Assembly: GCA_025174535.1 (NCBI GenBank)
Contig: JALBUN010000049.1
Coordinates: 1,240,001-1,304,000, forward strand
Reading direction: 5' to 3'
Length of the DNA: 64,000 nt
Source of the DNA: Cantharellus purpuraceus
Taxonomy: Eukaryota; Basidiomycota; Agaricomycetes; Cantharellales; Hydnaceae
In this document: positions 56,379 through 64,000 of the stretch, in pieces
How the letters are laid out: every line of letters begins with the position of its first letter
Numbering within the stretch: the stretch's first letter is position 1
Position numbers and translations under genes: made by a program
Notes under the pieces: model-generated
What the model was told of the DNA's origin: nothing
Databases searched by the model: none
The model's input: only the letters and a program-made list of their open reading frames with translations

Positions 56379-58900
56379 CTAGTGTGTAGGGCTCCAATAT
56401 TGAAGCCCATCAATGTCAATAACCCCGATACTATTTGGGTTATTACTGATGGCTCCAAAACTGGAGTCAGAGCTGTCTATGGACAAGGAAAAGATTGGCA
56501 GACCTGTTGGCCTGCCAGATTCCTATCAAAGAAATTTAGTGCTGCACAACAGCACTATAAGACCCATGAGCATGAGACTATAGCTGTGCTTGAAGCCCTC
56601 ATGAGATGGGAAGATAAGCTACTAGGACGAAAGTTCATCCTAGTAACTGACCACAAGGGTCTCAAATACTTTGAGATGCAAAAGAACCTGTCTCCTAGAC
56701 AGATTAGGTGGTGGGAGTTTGTGAATTGGGTGTCTTAGTTCACACCATTGCACAGAACTCAACCAAGTGTATTGGTGGGGTGATGTGCTGTACAGTGTGG
56801 TAGTTACTAAATCTTTCTGTCTCCTATATGTGGACCCACACGTGTACTTGGGTCCACTGGCTTACATAATAACTATACATATTCACCCATAGGATGCATA
56901 TATCTATCAAAAAGACAGCATTCCTTAATGGAATGCTGCATACACTAACTATCTAGCTACATACTATAGTAGGTAAGTACCTTGGGTACTTACAGAGTTC
57001 TTATCCCATTTTAACTTTACTACCCTGCATATAGACAGGGTAGAGAACAAAGTAGCGGATTGTCTATCATGCTACTATGCTGATGACTCCCCAACAGAGA
57101 GTCATCCCAACTACATCTACGTAAATGCAGATGAATGTCTCAACCCTGAAGGAGAACTGCTCCCCATGGAATGGTTCGTTGAGATCAGGACAGCAGCAGT
57201 CACCTGAAGGTGACTGCTCAAGAAAAAAGAAAACAGAGCGCTAGAAGCTGAAGCACTCAATATTCAAACAGAATCATTGAATGATGATTCTAATTCCTCT
57301 AAAGAAATAGAGGACGCTGGAGTGATGTCATCAGATGATGATGGAACACCATTGCAATCCCATGTTGAGCATGGGATCAACCTCATGCAGATTGTATGAG
57401 GTACATATAGAAAGGATACTGTCCTTTCTAAGGTGCTGGAAGCACTTAAAGAACACGCACAATTGGTGTGCGTGATGGTCTAATATGGACCAAAAATATA
57501 TACAAATGTGATGTCATCTGTATACCCCACTCAGTGTTCCTGAAGAGGAGGAGGCTGGTCAAGATAATAATCAACCATGTGCACCAAGTGGTTGGCCATT
57601 TTGGTCGACTAAAAACCGTGAATTACATTCAATGGTCATACTGGTGGTCAAGCATGACCACCAATGTCAAATCATTCTGCACTTCATGTGTGAAGTGCCA
57701 AATGAATAAAGACAGTGCGAAGAAACCCACAGGGCTTCTTCATAGCTTGCCAGTACCAGAGTGGCCCTGGCAATTGATAGGTATGGACTTTATGGGTCCA
57801 TTACCAAAATCAAATCACTATGACTACCTACTGGTAGTCATAGATCACTTCACGTCACAGGTACATATAATACCTACAAACATGCATGTAACAGCAAAAG
57901 GAGTAGCATGGCTATTCCTTACCTTCACAGTGTACCAGACTCAATCGTGTCTGATTGAGATTTGAAGTTCACGTCTATCTTTTGGCATGAACTACAGTGG
58001 ATAATGGGAGTGAAACTCCTCATGTCCACAGCATTCCATCTGCAAACAGATGGAGCAACAGAACAAGTGAATCATTCCATTGGCCAAATACTTCATACTG
58101 TTGTACAAAGTGATCAGAAAGATTGGGCACACAAGTGTCCAATGGTGGAGTTTGCACTAAACTCCAACATAAGCTCAACAACAGGGTTTACTCTGTTTGA
58201 GCTTAACCATGGGTATATGCCTAGAATAGGCATGCCCATTAACAATGACACCAAATTCAAGGGTGTCAAATGATTCACACAGCAGGCTCAAATGAACCTG
58301 CTAGCAGCGCACAACATGATTATAGAAAGTCACGTTGTTCAGATGTTTTATGCCAATAAGAAATGTCAGAAAGGTCCAACCTTCCAGAGAGGTGACAAAG
58401 TCTACCTCTCAATGAAAAAAATTGACTCTACCTAAGGGTAGAACCAGCAAACTAGTGCCCAGGTATATCAGGCCCTATAAAATAATTGAAGCCCATAATA
58501 AAGCTTCAATGGTGACACTGGAACTGCCACCAGAACTGACTAGTAGGCACATTACACCTACGTTCCACATCAGCCTCATTCAACCGTATGTGCCAAATGA
58601 TGAGATGAGATTCCCGAAATGGGCAGTGAAGTCATTTTACAACTTTGGGAACAACACTGAGCAGGAGTGGCTCATCAATGAAATCATTGCTCATCGATGG
58701 ATAAGTGATAAAGAACTTGAATTTCAAGTTCTATGGATGTTGGGAGATGTCACCTGGGAACCTTACACATCATGTAAGGACCTAGAAGCTCTAGACGATT
58801 ATTTAGAACTTTGAGGGGTGACTCAAGCATGAGAACTACCTCATTGAAGGTAGTTCTCAGAGAGACAGAACCCCAAAAATCTAATGGGGCTCAAAGGGGG
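56379..58900 (+). pseudogene. GypV RNase H, integrase and chromodomain
   Basis: RNase H: WVITDGSKTGV, HYKTHEHETIAVLEAL, LVTDHKGLKYFE (56420-56690). The spacer to 57470 is frame-broken. Integrase: HHVHQVVGHFG zinc region with CTSCVKCQ, IGMDFMGPLPKS, VVIDHFTSQ, then a shifted frame with TDGATEQVN. Tail: LTPTFHISLIQ-type segment HITPTFHISLIQPYV, and chromodomain to DDYLEL with stop at 58812-58814. It would complete the GypV polyprotein whose start is seen at 1-2149, although from another copy. The DNA carries at least 18 perfect hairpins with stems of 8 bp or more (see findings). A purine run AAAGGGGGGAAG at 58893-58904 fits a polypurine tract. Confidence 0.85.
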
Positions 58901-58904
58901 GAAG

Positions 58905-60695
58905 TGGAGCTACCAAGAATAAAGGTAGCTCCTAGTGGCATGCAGCAAAGAGCTACCATCAATGATGGTAGCTCAACAAGGGGAGGAGGAACTACCTCAA
59001 TCAAATGGTAGTTCCTAGATAAGGATAGAGCTACCATAACAATAGGCAGTGTTTTGGAACCCGCAAAATTATGGTGTTAGGGCAAACTCTAAATCACCAC
59101 AATTCCGTGAATGAACAGCTGAGAAGAATATCAAATCCTACTGCAGCACAACTCCAGAAACGATTTAACGTTTGTACTTTGGTTACAATCCGTTGTAATG
59201 GTCAATGCAGACGATACGCAGGAAGGTAATACATTTCTTAGCAGTAGGGAATGAATAAGACTTCCAGAGTCTAGAGTTCACGGACGCTTAGGGGTCCAGA
59301 TATTCCAAAAAGAGGGGAATGCACTTAGAGGCTAGAGGAAGTAGGTGGATGAATCTGACCGTCCAACCAGTGACACTCTGAAGCGGGTAACAGCGATGTG
59401 TGAAGTAGTCTAGCAACTGCTTCACACAAGTTCAAGATTCTAATGCTCTGCAAAGGCAGTACACACTAGTAACTTAAACAAGAGCACTAATGGCAGGACT
59501 ATCGACAGACAATCTCACCCTGTAGATTCGTAGTCACACGAGGTAGATACTACACTCACGCCCAAAGCAGGACAATCACTACTTCGAGTGCAATTGAATA
59601 CAGTTACACAACTGTAAGCGACCCTTGAACTGGACAATCAACAGTTACTGAGATATAGAGGATGACACTGTATGTCACTCTAGTCACACTGATGTGCAAA
59701 TGATGGGGTAGAAAATGGTTATTTATTTCAGAGGCAGAATGGGCTCCTTTTATATTGTATTTACAGGAGCTGACTAATACTACTGGAAACTTCTACCTAT
59801 TAATAGATGGAAACTACTGGAAGCTAGTGGAATATGTGAGAAGGGGGTGGAAGTTTCCTAGCCAATGAGCTGCTTGGATTTGCTCTGACTCAGGGCATGA
59901 GTCATGGATGGAGTCATAGTGTGACTCAGAGCAGGAGTCATAGTATGAGTAATCACAGGAGTCATGGTATGAGTCATGGAAGGAGTCATAGCATGAGTCA
60001 TGGCAGGAGTCATTGCATGAGTCACCATTACTCAAATAACTCGGTCAATACTTCGTTTCCCAGGCTGATTAGCACAGCTATGGGTAGGCATGGCTTCTAT
60101 TGAACTCTCCACTGAAAATGGAGTCAGGAGGTGCAGTGGTTGCGAAGATATTGAGGATTTACTGGCAGTGGTGACCAGATTGAGTTGGAGATTGAAATGA
60201 GTCATGTGATCGAAAATGAGTCAGTTGTCCGGGTGACTCCGGCTGACTTTGAGGCTGCTGACATCTGCGAAGGTTTGTGGGTCCATGTGGGTCCCAAAAC
60301 TTCACCCAGCAGAACAATAAGTTTGTAGACTCATTTCTGCATGGAAAATTCCCAAAAAAATATGAAAAAATAGAGAATATTTGAATGGCTCTGAATCAAG
60401 AGAAAGCAGCAGATATATGCTGATATTTTAAGGCCATCAAGTGGAATTGTACAGTTTTGGGACTTTAAACAAGATCTTTTTAAGGGAAAACCAGTTCCCA
60501 TACAGGCAGCTCAATGGTTGAAAAAACTGCTCCCATAGGGAGCAGTTCACTGTCGTGCTACTCATAGTAGCATGAAAGGGGTAAGCAATAATCAATCATG
60601 TTACACCCATGTGACATAGTCACTAGAAAAATTCTCAATAAAGAATTTTTGAGCTCAGCCATAAAAGGCTAGTGGTGTTTCTTCGAACCACCACA
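58905..60695 (+). repeat. GypV LTR, interrupted by LTR-Z copy G
   Basis: It starts TGGAGCTACC just after the polypurine tract, continues to 59049, and resumes after LTR-Z and GGCAG at 60510-60695, ending near CCACCACA before the gag leader. The net length is about 330 bp. It is built almost entirely of consecutive hairpins. A CATAAAAGG motif at about 60659-60668 could be the TATA box. The 3' end is inferred. Confidence 0.55.
59050..60504 (-). mobile_element. LTR-Z copy G, solo, target duplication GGCAG
   Basis: A 1455-bp TG...CA repeat flanked by GGCAG (59045-59049 and 60505-60509), inserted in the GypV LTR. TGASTCA subfamily. It seems identical to the reverse complement of copy H at every place compared. 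Confidence 0.92.
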
Positions 60696-60716
60696 ACCCC
60701 CCCCCCCTCCATCAAA

Positions 60717-63615
60717 ATGTCATCTCTCAGAAGGGAGATGATGGATGCTCAGGATGAGCATCCAATGGAAGTTGAACAAACTTCCACAGTGGCAGCACTG
60801 GTAACAAGTGCTGCAGATATGATCAGGGGTCATCAAGATGAGATGACCTGGAAAATTGGCAGATGGCATGGTGGCACTGTCATCCATCACCCTCATGGGT
60901 GCAACAAGTGCAATGCATATGTGTTGCACTTAATTGAGGCCCAAAATGGGGGCCAACTATACCTTTCCACCACTTTGGTGGAAAGAGCATTAAGAGTTGC
61001 ATGGCTGTGACTGTATGGGAACTGGTTTTCCCTTAAAAAGATCTTGTTTAAAGTCCCAAAACTGTACAATTCCACTTGATGGCCTTAAAATATCAGCATA
61101 TATCTGCTGCTTTCTCTTGATTCAGAGCCATTCAAATATTCTCTATTTTTTCATATTTTTTTGGGAATTTTCCATGCAGAAATGAGTCTACAAACTTATT
61201 GTTCTGCTGGGTGAAGTTTTGGGACCCACATGGACCCACAAACCTTCGCAGATGTCAGCAGCCTCAAAGTCAGCCGGAGTCACCCGGACAACTGACTCAT
61301 TTTCGATCACATGACTCATTTCAATCTCCAACTCAATCTGGTCACCACTGCCAGTAAATCCTCAATATCTTCGCAACCACTGCACCTCCTGACTCCATTT
61401 TCAGTGGAGAGTTCAATAGAAGCCATGCCTACCCATAGCTGTGCTAATCAGCCTGGGAAACGAAGTATTGACCGAGTTATTTGAGTAATGGTGACTCATG
61501 CAATGACTCCTGCCATGACTCATGCTATGACTCCTTCCATGACTCATACCATGACTCCTGTGATTACTCATACTATGACTCCTGCTCTGAGTCACACTAT
61601 GACTCCATCCATGACTCATGCCCTGAGTCAGAGCAAATCCAAGCAGCTCATTGGCTAGGAAACTTCCACCCCCTTCTCACATATTCCACTAGCTTCCAGT
61701 AGTTTCCATCTATTAATAGGTAGAAGTTTCCAGTAGTATTAGTCAGCTCCTGTAAATACAATATAAAAGGAGCCCATTCTGCCTCTGAAATAAATAACCA
61801 TTTTCTACCCCATCATTTGCACATCAGTGTGACTAGAGTGACATACAGTGTCATCCTCTATATCTCAGTAACTGTTGATTGTCCAGTTCAAGGGTCGCTT
61901 ACAGTTGTGTAACTGTATTCAATTGCACTCGAAGTAGTGATTGTCCTGCTTTGGGCGTGAGTGTAGTATCTACCTCGCGTGACTACGAATCTACAGGGTG
62001 AGATTGTCTGTCGATAGTCCTGCCATTAGTGCTCTTGTTTAAGTTACTAGTGTGTACTGCCTTTGCAGAGCATTAGAATCTTGAACTTGTGTGAAGCAGT
62101 TGCTAGACTACTTCACACATCGCTGTTACCCGCTTCAGAGTGTCACTGGTTGGACGGTCAGATTCATCCACCTACTTCCTCTAGCCTCTAAGTGCATTCC
62201 CCTCTTTTTGGAATATCTGGACCCCTAAGCGTCCGTGAACTCTAGACTCTGGAAGTCTTATTCATTCCCTACTGCTAAGAAATGTATTACCTTCCTGCGT
62301 ATCGTCTGCATTGACCATTACAACGGATTGTAACCAAAGTACAAACGTTAAATCGTTTCTGGAGTTGTGCTGCAGTAGGATTTGATATTCTTCTCAGCTG
62401 TTCATTCACGGAATTGTGGTGATTTAGAGTTTGCCCTAACACCATAATTTTGCGGGTTCCAAAACAGCGACTTATATGCGACATTGAAGATGACGTCACA
62501 ACACCTTATCATGAAGACTATGATAAGAGGATAACTTGGACCTGTTTGCACAGGTCCAAGAACTCAAAGGACTTCTTGACAATGAGAAGTCCAAAGTAAC
62601 TCATCTCAGAGACAAGTTAAAAACATTGAAGGAGGCTGCTAATAGAGCACCTCCTACATTCAAGACCAAGCTCACAATGGTGCACTTGGCCCCAATAGCA
62701 TCACTATCACATGCTATGGCAGGCAAATCATTGTCTGCCATGATGCCGTCACAGCCCATGGCTTCATCATCACGGGAAATGATCGATCTCACCAAAGAGG
62801 AGGACAATTGCCCAAGCAAATTGCCTTGGATCGATCCTCGAGGGTTTGAGGGTCAAGATTGGGATGACACTGACCCAATCTGGGAGGGATACAACCACAA
62901 TCGTGGCCTCCTCCTGGCTAGCATCCCCAAGGGTGCTAAGCAATCAGGCAAACTCAAAGAGTTTTCCCTATCAGAAATTGAAGCTGAGATTGATCAGCTT
63001 TGAAAGGAATATATGGCTGGTGATGCCAGCCATACCTTAAAAGATCTAGCATTGAAGATGCTGGAGGAAGCCCAGCATACAAATTATTGCAAACAATGGG
63101 ACGATTTTGGGCATGCTCTCAAGCATGCCAATGTGGGGAAATCATTCCCCAAATGGGCACCATGGTTCATGACTGTGGCTGACCCCCCCAGAGCAGTCAC
63201 TGGCCACCTGCCATGACCTCTGGGCAAGTCCACCCCTATCAGGGCAGACTGGTTTGACATCTGTGATATGGACACTCCAGAGTTCATATCACTCCATAAA
63301 AAGGCATTGGCCATGCCGTTCATGGAATGGACTGTACCGATGCACAGAGTCATCAAGAGAATGACTCTACTGGCTCACACTGATAACACGAGTCCTATTG
63401 TCACTCTACTGACCACACCAGTAGACACACTTGCCCTCATACAAGGGTGGCAAGTAAACCCTAATGGGGTCCCCCCAGCCATCTGACAGGAGTCAGATGG
63501 TACTATGAACTTGTCCAATGTGGACATCTGGATGTGGCTACAAAAGGCCACTCCCAAGAAGGGTTCTTCTGTATTTAAGAAGAACCTCTGGACTATGTTC
63601 CAGAATCCTGGCCAT
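60717..63615 (+). pseudogene. GypV gag (N-terminal polyprotein), interrupted by LTR-Z copy H
   Basis: The ATG at 60717 follows a C-run leader: MSSLRREMMDAQ, HPHGCNKCNAYVLHLIEAQ, VERALRVAWL, then TGA created in the LTR-Z target duplication. After the insertion: a coiled-coil segment (VQELKGLLDNEKSKV), IDLTKEEDN, LPWIDPRGFEG, WDDFGHALKHANVGK, then ISLHKKALAMPF and VDIWMWLQKAT. Frames change at about 62530, 63001 and 63213-63483. This matches the fragment at 3621-4013 and should precede the capsid segment seen at 1-690. It is cut at 63615 by LTR-Z copy J. The exact role of this N-terminal part is not recognised. Confidence 0.65.
61012..62466 (+). mobile_element. LTR-Z copy H, solo, target duplication G(T/C)GAC
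   Basis: A 1455-bp repeat in sense orientation, flanked by GTGAC (61007-61011) and GCGAC (62467-62471): one duplication with a C to T change at a CpG. It interrupts GypV gag. With copy G it forms a large inverted repeat around a 507-bp spacer. Confidence 0.9.
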
Positions 63616-64000
63616 TGGAAACTACTGGAAGGTTGTGGAAGGTGGAAGAAAGGGATAGAATATTCCAAGCCAATCACAGGTTCTGATCACTGGACTAACA
63701 CTGATCAGGAGCTGAATAATGGTTCTGGAATGTTCTATCTAATAATAGAAGGAAACAGCTAGAATGTTATGAAAAGGGGTAGAACAATCACCTGATCTGA
63801 TCCCTGAACTAGACACTGATCAGGCAAAAAGAAGGGTGTCCACCCTGTTTTCTACACTGGTTTGCACAGCCATGGATAGCCACATCTCAGGTGATGATCT
63901 CCACAGAAAATAGTGCCCTGAGAGACTGTGGTTGTCAAGTTACACAATATTTATTGATCAGAGACATCTGAGCTTGAATTCAGGCCAAATGCCTGGTCCA
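63616..64000 (-). mobile_element. LTR-Z copy J, partial, runs off the window
   Basis: It follows LTR-Z copy A from TGGAAACTACTGG (equal to 2948) to GCCTGGTCCA (equal to 3362). The first 800 bp are missing. It is joined directly to GypV gag. Confidence 0.85.

Overview
This window looks like a piece of nuclear genome from a filamentous basidiomycete, probably a mushroom-forming Agaricomycete. The host genes have many short introns (about 50-80 bp, GT-AG with two GC-AG), their proteins resemble fungal CAF1, KRE33/NAT10 and a Rieske-AIF oxidoreductase, and the repeats are chromodomain Ty3/gypsy retrotransposons, Ty1/copia and a DDE_1 (pogo/Tigger-type) transposon. About 50 of the 64 kb is transposable-element sequence, mostly broken and nested. 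The species cannot be fixed from the sequence alone.

Layout. 1-4013: decayed gypsy element GypV, cut by an LTR-Z copy. 4420-6932: host island with CAF1 on the minus strand and a divergent unknown gene. 7060-12600: AT-rich spacer, a solo GypY LTR, LTR-Z copies and GypV gag debris. 12601-33060: a DDE_1 transposase split in two by about 17.8 kb of nested retrotransposons. That nest holds a full-length GypY (14413-24833) carrying its own LTR-Z and LTR-X insertions, a reversed partial GypY with a solo LTR-W, and a near-perfect inverted duplication (27375-29662). 33118-34430: GypY LTR debris with a 21-bp minisatellite. 34430-44463: second host island with a 14-exon Rieske-AIF gene, convergent KRE33, and a P450 with a nonsense codon. 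44464-56378: LTR-Z, LTR-X, copia and GypY mosaics. 56379-64000: GypV RNase H-integrase-chromodomain, its LTR, then GypV gag, interrupted by two inverted, near-identical LTR-Z copies.

Repeat family names are mine. GypY (LTR about 510-540 bp, starts TGTTATGAC, ends GCGTAACA) has gag, a -1 frameshift signal, pol and chromodomain, plus a long antisense ORF with a Zn2Cys6-like motif between the chromodomain and the 3' LTR. GypV (LTR about 330 bp) is a second chromodomain gypsy. LTR-Z (about 1.4 kb), LTR-X (about 1.43 kb) and LTR-W (763 bp) are TG...CA repeats seen here only as solo or broken LTRs.

The observation I rate highest is that GypV, in gag, pol and LTR, is packed with short perfect hairpins (8-11 bp stems, 2-11 nt loops) every 50-100 bp, far above chance. 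At least one hairpin carries a compensatory base-pair change between two copies. By eye, nothing comparable occurs in GypY, copia or the host genes of the same window. Other leads are heat-shock-element and TGASTCA arrays in LTR-Z, the antisense zinc-cluster ORF of GypY, and the 1.1-kb inverted repeat that could give a long hairpin RNA.
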